In this document: in pieces, positions 43,256 to 52,266 of the stretch | How positions within the stretch are numbered: position 1 is the first letter of the stretch | Layout of the letters: every line of letters starts with the position of its first letter | From: Vogesella indigofera | Lineage (GTDB): Bacteria > Pseudomonadota > Gammaproteobacteria > Burkholderiales > Chromobacteriaceae | Reading direction: 5' to 3' | DNA length: 64,000 nt | Assembly (NCBI RefSeq): GCF_003633895.1 | Contig: NZ_RBID01000011.1 | Span: forward strand, 558,001-622,000 | Notes under the pieces: generated by a model | The model's input: only the letters and a program-made list of their open reading frames with translations | Databases searched by the model: none | Told to the model about the DNA's origin: nothing | Translations under genes and position numbers: made by a program

Positions 43256-46200
43256 ATGATGGAAGTGAACCGGCGGCAGTTCTTCAAACTGAGCGCGGCG
43301 CAGATCGGCACCGCCAGCCTGGTGGGGATGGGCTTCAGCCCGAGCCAGGCGCTGGCCGAGGTGCGCCAGTACAAGCTGATGGGCGCCAGGGAGACACGCA
43401 ACACCTGTACCTATTGCTCGGTCGGCTGCGGCGTGATCCTGTACAGCCTCGGCGATGGCGCCAGGAACGCCAAGTCGGAGATCTTCCACATCGAGGGCGA
43501 TCCGGATCACCCGGTCAGCCGCGGCTCGCTGTGCCCGAAAGGCGCCGGCCTGCTCGACTTCATCCACAGCCCGAAGCGGCTGCAATACCCGGAAGTGCGC
43601 GAGGCCGGCAGCAGCGAGTGGAAACGCATCGGCTGGCATGACGCCATCCACCGCATCGCCAAGCACATGAAAGCCGACCGCGACGCCAATATCGTCGAGA
43701 AAAACGCCGACGGCGTGCCGGTCAACCGCTGGCTGACGACCGCGATGCTGACCGCCTCCGCCGGCTCCAACGAGACCGGCATCATCACCCAGAAATTCCT
43801 GCGCAGCCTGGGCATCATCGCCACCGACGCGCAGGCGCGCGTCTGTCACGGGCCGACGGTGTCGGCGCTGGCCTCCACCTTTGGCCGCGGCGCGATGACC
43901 AACAGCTGGGTCGACATCAAGAACGCCGACTTCATCCTGGTGATGGGCGGCAACGCCGCCGAGGCGCACCCGGTCGGCTTCAAGTGGGCGATCGAGGCCA
44001 AGAAGACGCGCGGCACCAAGCTGATCGTGGTCGATCCGCGCTACAACCGCACCGCCGCGGTGTCCGACCTCTACCTGCCGATCCGCGCCGGCGCCGACAT
44101 TCCCTTCCTGGGCGGCGTGATCAACTGGCTGATCGCCAACGACAAGATCCACTGGGACTACGTGAAGGCCTACACCAACGCCAGCTTCATCGTCGGCGAC
44201 GGCTTTGCCTTCGAGGACGGCCTGTTCAGCGGCTACGACGAGGCCAAGGGCAAGTACGACCGCAGCAGCTGGAGCTACGCGCTGGACGAGGCCGGCAACG
44301 CCAAAACCGACCCCACGCTGCAACACCCGCGCTGCGTGTGGCAACTGATGAAGGCGCACTTCGCCCGCTACACGCCGGAAGTGGTCACCAACCTGTGTGG
44401 CACGCCGGTGGATGGTTTCCTCGAGGTGTGCAAGCAGCTGGGCGAGACCGCGCGACCGGACAAGGTGGGCACCATCCTGTACGCGCTGGGCTGGACGCAG
44501 CACACCGTCGGCGCGCAGAACATCCGCACCATGGCGATGATCCAGCTGCTGCTGGGCAATATGGGCATGCCCGGCGGCGGCGTGAACGCGCTGCGCGGCC
44601 ACTCCAACATCCAGGGGCTGTCCGACCTGGGCCTGCTGTCGACCAGCCTGCCCGGCTACCTGACGCTGCCCAACGAAAAAGACCATCCCGACTTCGCCAG
44701 CTATCTGGCCAAGACCACGCCCAAGCCGCTGCAGCCGGGACAGATGAACTACTGGGGCAACACGCCGAAGTTCTTCGTCAGCCTGATGAAGTGGCTGTGG
44801 GGCGACAACGCGCGCAAAGACAACGACTGGGGTTACCACTGGCTGCCGAAGTGGGACAAACTGTACGACGTGCTGCACATCGTCGAGCTGATGCACCAGG
44901 GCAAGATGAACGGCTTCATCGTGCAGGGCTTCAACCCGCTGGCGTCGTTCCCCGACGCCAACAAGGTCACCGAATCGTTCTCCAAGCTGAAATACATGGT
45001 GATCATCGACCCGATCGCCACCGAGACCTCCACCTTCTGGCAGAACCACGGCGACAGTCACGACGTCGATCCGGCCAAGATCCAGACCGAGGTGTTCCGC
45101 CTGCCGTCCACCTGCTTTGCCGAGGAAGACGGTGCCATCGTCAACTCCAGCCGCTGGCTGCAGTGGCACTGGAAAGGCGCCGATGCACCGGGCGAGGCCA
45201 AGGGCGACAACGAGATCATCGGCGAGCTGTTCACCGCGCTGCGCGAGCTGTACCGCAAGGACGGCGGCAAGGTGGCGGACCCGATCCTCAACGTGGCGTG
45301 GCACTACCGCGACCCGGCGGCACCGTCGCCGGAGGAGCTGGCAAAGGAAATGAACGGCAAGGCGCTGGCCGACCTGATGGACCCGGCCGACCCAAGCAAG
45401 GTGCTGGTGAAAAAGGGCGAGCAGATCCCCGGTTTTGCCGTACTGCAGGACGACGGCAGCACCAGCAGCGCCTGCTGGATCTTTGCCGGCTGCTGGACGC
45501 AGGCCGGTAACCAGATGGCGCGCCGCGACAACAGCGACAGCGGCCTGGGCAACACCCCCGGCTGGGCCTGGGCGTGGCCGGCCAACCGCCGCATCCTGTA
45601 CAACCGCGCCAGCTGCGACCCGGCCGGCCAGCCGTGGGACGCCAAGCGCAAGCTGATCGGCTGGAACGGCGAAAAATGGAGCGGCGCCGACATCCCCGAC
45701 TTCAAGGCCGATGCGGCGCCCGATAGCGGCATGAACCCGTTCATCATGAACCCGGAGGGTGTGGCGCGGCTATTCTGCACCGACAAGCTGGCCGACGGCC
45801 CGTTCCCCGAGCACTACGAGCCGATGGAAAGCCCGATCGGCACCAACCCGCTGCACCCGAAAGTGGTCAGCAGCCCGGCGGTGCGCATCTTCAAAACCGA
45901 CCGCGAGCGCCTGGGCACCCATCACGACTACCCGTACGTCGGCACTACCTATCGCCTGACCGAGCACTTCCAGTTCTGGACCAAGTCGGTGCTGCTCAAT
46001 GCCATCGCGCAGCCGGAGCAGTTTGTCGAGATCGGCACGGCGCTGGCCACGGAAAAAGGCATCGCCCAGGGCGATCTGGTCAAGGTCAGTTCCAAGCGCG
46101 GCTTCATCAAGGCCAAGGCGGTGGTCACCAAGCGGCTGATGGCGCTGCAGGTCAACGGCCAGACCGTGCACCAGATCGGCATTCCGCTGCACTGGGGCTG

Positions 46201-46315
46201 GGAGGGTGTGGCGCAGAAGGGCTATCTCACCAATGCGCTGCCGCCGGCGGTCGGCGACTGCAACACGCAGACGCCGGAATACAAGTCTTTCCTCGTCAAC
46301 CTGGAAAAAGCATAA
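43256..46315 (+). CDS. fdnG: Formate dehydrogenase N, catalytic alpha subunit (Cys form)
   Basis: 1019 residues from ATG 43256, with a second ATG directly after it; AGAGGAG precedes both. A twin-arginine signal (NRRQFFKLS) sends it folded to the periplasm. A [4Fe-4S] cluster is bound by CTYCSVGCGV...GSLCPKG. The Mo/W-bis-MGD site has Cys197 (ARVCHGPTV, codon TGT) where E. coli FdnG has selenocysteine, so no Sec machinery is needed. It oxidises formate to CO2 and passes electrons to FdnH and FdnI. The order fdnG-fdnH-fdnI-fdhD-fdhE is a complete synthesis unit. Confidence 0.96.
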   Translation: MMEVNRRQFFKLSAAQIGTASLVGMGFSPSQALAEVRQYKLMGARETRNTCTYCSVGCGVILYSLGDGARNAKSEIFHIEGDPDHPVSRGSLCPKGAGLLDFIHSPKRLQYPEVREAGSSEWKRIGWHDAIHRIAKHMKADRDANIVEKNADGVPVNRWLTTAMLTASAGSNETGIITQKFLRSLGIIATDAQARVCHGPTVSALASTFGRGAMTNSWVDIKNADFILVMGGNAAEAHPVGFKWAIEAKKTRGTKLIVVDPRYNRTAAVSDLYLPIRAGADIPFLGGVINWLIANDKIHWDYVKAYTNASFIVGDGFAFEDGLFSGYDEAKGKYDRSSWSYALDEAGNAKTDPTLQHPRCVWQLMKAHFARYTPEVVTNLCGTPVDGFLEVCKQLGETARPDKVGTILYALGWTQHTVGAQNIRTMAMIQLLLGNMGMPGGGVNALRGHSNIQGLSDLGLLSTSLPGYLTLPNEKDHPDFASYLAKTTPKPLQPGQMNYWGNTPKFFVSLMKWLWGDNARKDNDWGYHWLPKWDKLYDVLHIVELMHQGKMNGFIVQGFNPLASFPDANKVTESFSKLKYMVIIDPIATETSTFWQNHGDSHDVDPAKIQTEVFRLPSTCFAEEDGAIVNSSRWLQWHWKGADAPGEAKGDNEIIGELFTALRELYRKDGGKVADPILNVAWHYRDPAAPSPEELAKEMNGKALADLMDPADPSKVLVKKGEQIPGFAVLQDDGSTSSACWIFAGCWTQAGNQMARRDNSDSGLGNTPGWAWAWPANRRILYNRASCDPAGQPWDAKRKLIGWNGEKWSGADIPDFKADAAPDSGMNPFIMNPEGVARLFCTDKLADGPFPEHYEPMESPIGTNPLHPKVVSSPAVRIFKTDRERLGTHHDYPYVGTTYRLTEHFQFWTKSVLLNAIAQPEQFVEIGTALATEKGIAQGDLVKVSSKRGFIKAKAVVTKRLMALQVNGQTVHQIGIPLHWGWEGVAQKGYLTNALPPAVGDCNTQTPEYKSFLVNLEKA

Positions 46316-46327
46316 GGAGCGCCGGAC

Positions 46328-47227
46328 ATGGCATTGCAATCCCTGGACATTACCCGCCGCTCCGCCAGCCCCACGGCCAGCCCGCAAGCGCGCAAGACCA
46401 TTGAGATCGCCAAGCTGATCGACGTGTCCACCTGTATCGGCTGCAAGGCCTGTCAGGTGGCGTGCTCGGAGTGGAACGACATCCGCGAGGAAGTCGGCCA
46501 CAACATCGGCGTCTACGACAATCCGACCGACCTCTCCGCCGACGCGTGGACGGTGATGCGCTTCGCCGAGGAAGAGAGCAACGGCAAGCTGGAGTGGCTG
46601 ATCCGCAAGGACGGCTGCATGCACTGCGCCGACCCCGGCTGCCTGAAGGCCTGTCCGTCGCCGGGCGCCATCATCCAGTACAGCAACGGCATTGTCGATT
46701 TCCATCAGGAAAACTGCATCGGCTGCGGCTACTGCGTGTCCGGCTGCCCGTTCAACGTGCCGCGCATCAGCCAGAAGGACAACAAGGCCTACAAGTGCAC
46801 GCTGTGCTCGGACCGAGTTGCCGTCGGACAAGAGCCGGCCTGCGTCAAGACCTGCCCTACCGGCGCCATCCAGTTCGGTTCCAAGGAAGACATGAAGCAG
46901 GTCGCCGCCACGCGGGTCACCGATCTCAAGCAGCGCGGCTATGACAACGCCGGCCTGTACGACCCGCAGGGCGTCGGCGGCACCCACGTGATGTACGTGC
47001 TGCACCACGCCGACAAGCCGGAACAATACTCGGGCCTGCCGAAAGACCCGGCCATCAGCACCACGGTGCAGCTGTGGAAAGGCTGGCTCAAGCCGCTGGC
47101 CACCATCGGCATCGCCGCCGCCGGCCTGTTCGGTTTCTTCCACTACATCACCGTCGGCCCCAACCGTGCCGATGACGAGGACGACAGCGCGACCAACGTT
47201 GGCCGCAACGAGGAGGACAAGGCATGA
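46328..47227 (+). CDS. fdnH: Formate dehydrogenase N, iron-sulfur beta subunit
   Basis: 299 residues carrying four [4Fe-4S] clusters. Cysteine motifs: [45 protein letters not shown] and KCTLCSDRV...[11 protein letters not shown] single C-terminal hydrophobic helix ([18 protein letters not shown]) anchors it to the membrane. It relays electrons from FdnG to the cytochrome. Its last codons contain a copy of the dispersed repeat after the anchor helix, and the stop overlaps fdnI by 4 bp. Confidence 0.96.
   Translation: MALQSLDITRRSASPTASPQARKTIEIAKLIDVSTCIGCKACQVACSEWNDIREEVGHNIGVYDNPTDLSADAWTVMRFAEEESNGKLEWLIRKDGCMHCADPGCLKACPSPGAIIQYSNGIVDFHQENCIGCGYCVSGCPFNVPRISQKDNKAYKCTLCSDRVAVGQEPACVKTCPTGAIQFGSKEDMKQVAATRVTDLKQRGYDNAGLYDPQGVGGTHVMYVLHHADKPEQYSGLPKDPAISTTVQLWKGWLKPLATIGIAAAGLFGFFHYITVGPNRADDEDDSATNVGRNEEDKA
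47194..47206 (-). repeat. DUS-like repeat (G variant) at the end of fdnH
   Basis: GCGGCCAACGTTG on the minus strand, preceded by T; the coding strand reads AAC GTT GGC CGC, residues N-V-G-R in the variable tail. Confidence 0.6.
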
Positions 47228-47844
47228 AACCGCAACTGATCCAGCGCTACTCGGCGCCGGAACGCATCAACCACTGGATTGTGGCCGTCTGCTTCATCCT
47301 GCTGGCGCTGTCCGGACTGGCGTTTTTCTACCCGGCGTTTTTCTGGCTCACCGGCGTGTTCGGCACGCCGCAGCTGGCGCGCATCATCCACCCCTTTGTC
47401 GGCGTGCTGATGTTCGTCGCCTTTGCACGGCAGTTCTTCCGCTACTGGCACCACAACCTGCTGACGCGTGACGACATCCAGTGGATGAAGTCGGTGAAAA
47501 CGGTGATGCAGGGCCACGAAGTCGGCGACACCGGCAAGTACAACGGCGGCCAGAAAGGCATGTTCTGGATGATGTGCGCCTGCATGCTGGTGCTGCTGGT
47601 TTCCGGCATCATCGCCTGGCGCCCCTACTTCGCCATCCACCTGCCGATTCCGCTGATCCGCATCGCGCTGCTGGCGCACGCCTGCGCCGCCATCGCGCTG
47701 ATCGCCAGCATCATCGTGCACGTGTACGCCGCGTTCTGGGTGAAGGGCACCATCCGCGCGATGGTGGAAGGCGTGGTCACCCACGGCTGGGCGAAGAAGC
47801 ACCACCCGCGCTGGTATCGCGAAGTAACGGGCAAGCAGAAATGA
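47224..47844 (+). CDS. fdnI: Formate dehydrogenase N, cytochrome b556 gamma subunit
   Basis: 206 residues with four transmembrane helices. Haem-ligand histidines are expected among [27 protein letters not shown] and [11 protein letters not shown]. It takes electrons from FdnH to reduce quinone. The C-terminal [15 protein letters not shown] is typical of FdnI. Its stop overlaps the fdhD ATG (ATGA). Confidence 0.96.
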   Translation: MKPQLIQRYSAPERINHWIVAVCFILLALSGLAFFYPAFFWLTGVFGTPQLARIIHPFVGVLMFVAFARQFFRYWHHNLLTRDDIQWMKSVKTVMQGHEVGDTGKYNGGQKGMFWMMCACMLVLLVSGIIAWRPYFAIHLPIPLIRIALLAHACAAIALIASIIVHVYAAFWVKGTIRAMVEGVVTHGWAKKHHPRWYREVTGKQK

Positions 47845-48710
47845 GCGGCCACTGCCCGTTGCCGCTGGCGGTCGATGCCCTGCCGGCCAGCCGCCGCCTG
47901 CCGGTGCTGCGGCTGGCCGGCGCGGCGGCCAAGCTTGCCGAGGACCAGCTGATCGAGGAAGTGCCGGTGGCGATGGTGTACAACGGCGTATCGCACGCGG
48001 TGCTGCTGGCCACACCCTGTGATCTGGCCGACTTCGCGCTCGGCTTTTCGCTGAGCGAGCACATCCTACACGCCCCCGGCGAGCTGTACGACTGCGAGAT
48101 CGTCGCCGGCGAGTACGGCGTCGAGCTGCGGCTGGAGATCGCCAGCGCCCGCTTTGCCGCGCTGAAGCAACGCCGGCGCAGCATGGCCGGCCGTACCGGC
48201 TGCGGCCTGTGCGGCGTCGACAGCCTGGACGCGGTGGCGCAGACCATCGCGCCGCTGCCGTTGCGGCCAACCTTGCATGCCGCCGCGGTCGCCCGCGCGG
48301 TGGCGGAGCTGCCGCACTGGCAGCCGTGGCACCACGCCACCGGCGCCGCCCACGGTGCCGCCTTCTGCAATGCCGACGGCGACATCCTGCTGGCGCGCGA
48401 GGACGTTGGCCGCCACAACGCGCTGGACAAGCTGATCGGCGCGCTGCGCCGCCAGCGGATCGATACCGGCGACGGCTTTGTGCTGGTTTCCAGTCGCGCC
48501 AGCTACGAGATGGTGCAAAAGACCGCCAGCGCCGGCATCGCCGCGCTGGTAGCGGTATCGGCGCCAACCGCCTACGCCGTGACGCTGGCCGAATCCTGCG
48601 GCCTGCTGCTGGCCGGCTTTGCCCGCCCCGGGCGGCTGGTGGCCTACAGCCAGCTGCCGCGCCTGATCTGCCCCGAATTGACGAGACCCCACCATGACCC
48701 AGTTTGTTGA
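47841..48710 (+). CDS. fdhD: Formate dehydrogenase sulfurtransferase FdhD
   Basis: 289 residues from ATG 47841, overlapping the fdnI stop; the open frame extends upstream to 47481 but lies inside fdnI. FdhD carries sulfur from IscS to the molybdenum cofactor for FdnG. The conserved cysteine pair is in GRTGCGLCGVDS, and AREDVGRHNALDKLIG is also diagnostic. A repeat copy encodes R-P-T-L. It overlaps fdhE by 17 bp. Confidence 0.95.
   Translation: MSGHCPLPLAVDALPASRRLPVLRLAGAAAKLAEDQLIEEVPVAMVYNGVSHAVLLATPCDLADFALGFSLSEHILHAPGELYDCEIVAGEYGVELRLEIASARFAALKQRRRSMAGRTGCGLCGVDSLDAVAQTIAPLPLRPTLHAAAVARAVAELPHWQPWHHATGAAHGAAFCNADGDILLAREDVGRHNALDKLIGALRRQRIDTGDGFVLVSSRASYEMVQKTASAGIAALVAVSAPTAYAVTLAESCGLLLAGFARPGRLVAYSQLPRLICPELTRPHHDPVC
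48263..48275 (+). repeat. DUS-like repeat in fdhD
   Basis: Exact GCGGCCAACCTTG preceded by T, read CGG CCA ACC TTG, residues R-P-T-L, a different frame from the copies in fruB and fruA. Confidence 0.7.
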
Positions 48711-49575
48711 TATCGCGGCCCCCGCCGCCACTCCCGCGCTGCGCCGGGCCGGCATGACCGTGTTCAGCCGCCGTGCCGAGCGTCTGCTCGCCCTCGCCGA
48801 TGGCCACCCGATGCGCGATTTCCTGCTGTTCTGTGCCGCCCTGGCGCGCGCCCAGCACGCCTGCCTGGCCACCCGAGTGGAGCACGCAGTGGCCGACAGT
48901 GCCAGCCTGCGCCAGCTGCTGACGCTGCTGCAGCGCCATCTTGATGTCGAGCTGCCACCCGACAGCCACAGCGCGCTGCTGTGCCTGCTGGCGCTGGACG
49001 ATGCCGCGCTGCAGGCGCTGGCCGACGCATTGCGCCACGGTCAGTACGACGCGCGCAGCCCGCTGGCCGCCGCCTGGCCCTTGCTCGGCGCCGCGCTGCA
49101 GGTGCAGGCCACCATCGTCGTGCGGCAGCAGGACATTGCCGCGCTGACTCCCGGCGAGACGGCGTGCTGCCCGGCCTGCGGCGGCCTGCCGGTGGCGTCC
49201 GTGCTGCGCCGTGGCGACAGCGGCCACGCCGTGCGCCACGTCTGCTGTTCGCTGTGTGCCAGCGAATGGCACGTCAGCCGCGTCAAGTGCGTCGTCTGCG
49301 GCAATACCCGCCAGCTGCAGTACCGCAGCCTCGCCGACCGTGACGCCGCCGCGCCGCAGCCGGACCGCAAGCAGCCGCACGCCCATCGCGGCACGCAGGA
49401 GCTGGAATGCTGCGACAGCTGCCACGGCGCGCTGAAGGTGGTGTCGCGCCTGCAGGATGGCAACGCCGATGCCTTTGCCGACGATGTCGCATCGCTGGCG
49501 CTGGACCTGCTCGCCGGTGACGCCGGCTATGGCCGCATCGGTTTCAATCCCTACTTCCTGCCGGCCCAGGACTGA
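48694..49575 (+). CDS. fdhE: Formate dehydrogenase accessory protein FdhE
   Basis: 293 residues. FdhE binds formate dehydrogenase and iron through paired CPxC-type motifs: CCPACGGLPVASV, CSLCASEWHVSRVKCVVCG and ECCDSCHGALK. It is needed for active enzyme in E. coli. The N-terminal half is helical and less conserved. It overlaps fdhD by 17 bp and closes the fdn operon. Confidence 0.93.
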   Translation: MTQFVDIAAPAATPALRRAGMTVFSRRAERLLALADGHPMRDFLLFCAALARAQHACLATRVEHAVADSASLRQLLTLLQRHLDVELPPDSHSALLCLLALDDAALQALADALRHGQYDARSPLAAAWPLLGAALQVQATIVVRQQDIAALTPGETACCPACGGLPVASVLRRGDSGHAVRHVCCSLCASEWHVSRVKCVVCGNTRQLQYRSLADRDAAAPQPDRKQPHAHRGTQELECCDSCHGALKVVSRLQDGNADAFADDVASLALDLLAGDAGYGRIGFNPYFLPAQD

Positions 49576-49623
49576 GCGGCGCCACCGCCGGCAAACACGC
49601 CGTTTCGCCACGCGCTGTAAGCT

Positions 49624-49659
49624 GCGGCGCCCTGCCACGACCAAGTGTCAGGGCGCCGC
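49624..49659 (+). terminator. Possible terminator of the fdn operon
   Basis: An 11-bp perfect stem GCGGCGCCCTG/CAGGGCGCCGC with a 14-base loop, 49 bp after fdhE. The following bases CCTAGTTCTT are only weakly T-rich. Confidence 0.4.
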
Positions 49660-49762
49660 CCTAGTTCTTACGATCTAGCCGCGATAATGCTTTGTGTGAC
49701 TGGCAGGCTGTTTGCTAGTGAGTAGAATGAGTCATACCCCCCACTTAACGGAAGGACGCCGC

Positions 49763-50737
49763 ATGTTGTCAGACCGTTTCGGCCGCACCATCGACTACCT
49801 GCGTATTTCAGTCACCGATCGCTGCGACCTGCGCTGTACCTATTGCATCCCCAAAGGCTTCAAGGGCTTTGAGGAACCGAGCAACTGGCTGACCTTCGAC
49901 GAGATCACCCGCGTGGTCGCCGCGTTCAGCCGCCTGGGCACCCGCCGCTTCCGCCTCACCGGCGGCGAGCCGCTGCTGCGCCGTAACCTGCCCGCGCTGG
50001 CCGCCAGCCTGTCGGCGCTGGAAGGCGTCGATGACCTGTCGCTGACCACCAACGCCACCCAGCTCAGCCTGCAGGCGCAGGCGCTGCGCGACGCCGGCGT
50101 CAACCGCATCAATGTCAGCCTCGATTCGCTGCGCGACGACTGCGTCAGCCGCATCACCGGCAGCGACTGCCTGGACAAGGTGCTCGGCGGTCTCGCCAGC
50201 GCCAGCCGGGCCGGTTTCGACAGCATCAAGATCAACATGGTACCGATGCAGGGCGTCAACGACGGCGACATCGAAGCCATGGTCGCGTTCTGCATCGAAC
50301 ACGGCTTCATCCTGCGCCTGATCGAGGCGATGCCGATGGGCAGCACCGGCCAGCACACCGCCGGCCTCGACCTGCAAAAGCTGCTGGCACAACTGCAGCC
50401 GCGCTTTGGCCTGCTGCCGTCGGACCAGCCGCTGGGCGGCGGCCCGGCCCGCTACTGGCGCACGCCGGACGGCCGCTTCACTCTCGGCCTGATCACCCCG
50501 ATCTCGCAGCACTTCTGTGCCAGCTGCAACCGCGTGCGACTGTCGGTGGATGGCACGCTGTACATGTGTCTGGGGCAGGAAGAACGCTTCGAACTGCGCC
50601 CGCTGCTGCGTGCCGGCTGTAGCGATGCCGAGCTGGAGGCCGCCATCCGCGACGCCATCGAGCTGAAGCCGGAAAAGCACGAATTTCTCGAACAACCGAC
50701 GCGCATCGTGCGCTTCATGTCGATGACCGGAGGCTGA
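49763..50737 (+). CDS. moaA: GTP 3',8-cyclase (molybdenum cofactor biosynthesis protein A)
   Basis: 324 residues from ATG 49763, placed 6 bp after GAAGGA; an in-frame ATG at 49712 lacks a ribosome site. This radical-SAM enzyme converts GTP to 3',8-cyclo-GTP, the first cofactor step. The SAM cluster is in CDLRCTYCIPKGF. A second [4Fe-4S] cluster lies near the C-terminus (CASCNRVRLSVDGTLYMC), and the protein ends in the functional GG. It opens the run moaA - carbonic anhydrase. Confidence 0.95.
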   Translation: MLSDRFGRTIDYLRISVTDRCDLRCTYCIPKGFKGFEEPSNWLTFDEITRVVAAFSRLGTRRFRLTGGEPLLRRNLPALAASLSALEGVDDLSLTTNATQLSLQAQALRDAGVNRINVSLDSLRDDCVSRITGSDCLDKVLGGLASASRAGFDSIKINMVPMQGVNDGDIEAMVAFCIEHGFILRLIEAMPMGSTGQHTAGLDLQKLLAQLQPRFGLLPSDQPLGGGPARYWRTPDGRFTLGLITPISQHFCASCNRVRLSVDGTLYMCLGQEERFELRPLLRAGCSDAELEAAIRDAIELKPEKHEFLEQPTRIVRFMSMTGG

Positions 50738-50738
50738 C

Positions 50739-51383
50739 ATGCCACTGGCCGACCCGCTGCTGGAAGGTTTCCGCCGTTTCCAGCAGCAGTATTTCTCCCC
50801 CGACAACGACCTGTTTGCCGCGCTGCGCCACGGCCAGCACCCGGTCACGCTGGTGATCGCCTGTTGCGATTCGCGCGTGCACCCGCCGGCGCTGATGGGC
50901 AGCCAGCCTGGCGAGATGTTCGTGATCCGCAACGTGGCCAACCTGGTGCCGCCCTGTTCGCCGGACAACCAGCACGCCAGCGTCGCCGCGGCGCTGGAAT
51001 TCGCGGTGCTCAACCTGCAGGTGGCACGCATCATCGTGATGGGCCATGCCGGTTGCGGGGGCATCCGTGCACTAATGCAGCGCAGCACGCCCCAGGACAG
51101 TGCATTGACGCGCTGGCTGGACATCGCCGCCCCGGCACGCGAGCTGGTCTACCGCCACCACGCGGCAGAGGACGAGGCCACCCGGCTGCGTCGTTGCGAG
51201 CAGGCCGGCATCCTGGTGTCACTCAACAACCTGCTGACCTACCCGTGGCTGGCCGACAAGGTGAAAGCCGGCGAAGTCGCCCTCGACGGCTGGTATTTCG
51301 ATCTTAACGACGGCACGCTGTGGGGGCTGGACGCACCGTCCAACCAGTTCGTGCCGCTGGTCTGCCCGCTCGGCCAGCAATAA
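50739..51383 (+). CDS. Beta-class carbonic anhydrase
   Basis: 214 residues. It interconverts CO2 and bicarbonate. The zinc ligands are in CCDSRVHP (Cys, with the catalytic Asp-Arg pair) and MGHAGCGGI (His and Cys). It begins 1 bp after the moaA stop, so it is co-expressed with cofactor synthesis. Supplying or removing the CO2 made by formate dehydrogenase is a plausible reason, though this is inference. No signal peptide, so cytoplasmic. Confidence 0.93.
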   Translation: MPLADPLLEGFRRFQQQYFSPDNDLFAALRHGQHPVTLVIACCDSRVHPPALMGSQPGEMFVIRNVANLVPPCSPDNQHASVAAALEFAVLNLQVARIIVMGHAGCGGIRALMQRSTPQDSALTRWLDIAAPARELVYRHHAAEDEATRLRRCEQAGILVSLNNLLTYPWLADKVKAGEVALDGWYFDLNDGTLWGLDAPSNQFVPLVCPLGQQ

Positions 51384-51403
51384 GCCCGTCCCTTGCATGC
51401 GAC

Positions 51404-51428
51404 ATGGCGCCCTGGTGGCGCCATATTT
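51404..51428 (+). terminator. Weak terminator-like hairpin after the carbonic anhydrase gene
   Basis: ATGGCGCC (51404-51411) pairs with GGCGCCAT (51417-51424), followed by ATTTG. The rest of the 295-bp gap to mobA shows only the repeat pair at 51611-51646. Confidence 0.4.
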
Positions 51429-51610
51429 GCGTCTGACGCAAGCCAGTCCGGTTTGAAAAAGGACACCCCGCTCGCCTCAGTCCCTGCCTTGATCGTCACG
51501 CGATGACGATCGCCGCGGCGCGGCACCCGAGGCGCGTCTGGCGCAACCGCGGCAGTGCGTCACCGCCAGCACCCTGTACCGGGACAAACGGCAAACCCAC
51601 GCGGGCAAAA

Positions 51611-51646
51611 CATTGCGGCCAACCTTGTGCAAGGTTGGCCGCAATG
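51611..51646. terminator. Terminator built from a second inverted pair of the dispersed repeat
   Basis: A 17-bp perfect stem (51611-51627 with 51630-51646) with TG between the arms. On the minus strand it is followed by TTTTGCC, so it most likely ends mobA transcription and may also serve the carbonic anhydrase gene from the other side. Confidence 0.7.
51615..51642. repeat. Inverted pair of DUS-like repeats
   Basis: Exact GCGGCCAACCTTG at 51615-51627 and its complement at 51630-51642, each preceded by TT on its own strand. The 28-bp core is identical to that at 9839-9866 although the flanks differ. Confidence 0.85.
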
Positions 51647-51678
51647 CGTGCCGGAACGGCTCGCGGGAGCGCGTCAGG

Positions 51679-52266
51679 CTACTGGCCGAGCTGAGCCAGC
51701 GACTGCGGATCGTTGAGATTGCTGAAGGCGCGGGTGTCGTCGAAATTGACGATGCGGCAATCCAGCAGCGCGAGAAAGCCACGCAGGCTGCGTCCGCCGC
51801 TGGCCAGATAGTCCGGCAGTCGTGCCAGCGCACTGCGGCGCAGCAGTGCACACACCGGCTGCGGCCCGTTGATGGTGTAGGGACAGCAGGCGTCGGCGCG
51901 ACGCTCTGCCTGCAGGATGGCCAGCTGTCGCGCCACCAGATCGGCCGGCAGCAAAGGCGCGTCGCACGGCACCAGCTGCACGTAGTCGATGCCGTCCGGC
52001 AGCTTGTCCGCCAGGCTGGCAACCCCGGCCAGCGGCCCCATGCCCTGCCATGCCGCCTCGTCGGCAAACACGGCGTGGCCACTGGTGGCGTAGTCGTCCA
52101 GATGGCGGTTGGCGCTGATCGCCAGCCAGCCGGCCTGTGGCGCCAGCCGTACCAGCACGTGGCGGTACAGAGCTTGGCCGCCCCACGGCAGCAAGCCCTT
52201 GTCCTGGCCCCCCATGCGCCGGCCTTCACCTCCGGCCAGCAGCAGCACTGCCACCTGTTCAGTCAT
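51679..52266 (-). CDS. mobA: Molybdenum cofactor guanylyltransferase
   Basis: 195 residues from ATG 52266; the frame extends to 52332 but that part lies inside moaE. MobA adds GMP from GTP to Mo-molybdopterin, giving the bis-MGD cofactor used by FdnG. The nucleotide loop is LLAGGEGRRMGGQDKGLL, and PCDAPLLPADL also matches. It overlaps the moaE stop by 8 bp and is the last gene of the unit mobB-moaD-moaE-mobA. Confidence 0.94.
   Translation of the reverse strand: MTEQVAVLLLAGGEGRRMGGQDKGLLPWGGQALYRHVLVRLAPQAGWLAISANRHLDDYATSGHAVFADEAAWQGMGPLAGVASLADKLPDGIDYVQLVPCDAPLLPADLVARQLAILQAERRADACCPYTINGPQPVCALLRRSALARLPDYLASGGRSLRGFLALLDCRIVNFDDTRAFSNLNDPQSLAQLGQ

Noticed and set aside
43844-43846. 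Selenocysteine codon in fdnG
   Set aside because: The codon at the active site is TGT (Cys), not TGA, so no recoding is needed.
43100-45304. A 734-codon minus-strand open frame opposite fdnG
   Set aside because: It is a shadow of the GC-rich fdnG codons, with no ribosome site and no family-like sequence. The same holds for frames at 4065-5324 (+), 6661-8298 (-) and 47143-49644 (-).
48403-48413. Another repeat-like word (ACGTTGGCCGC) in fdhD
   Set aside because: Only 11 bp match and it encodes the conserved FdhD motif E-D-V-G-R-H-N, which explains it. Similar 9-11-bp matches at 8412, 12231, 12659, 29728, 36386, 38727, 40702, 41407 and 57555 were also not counted.
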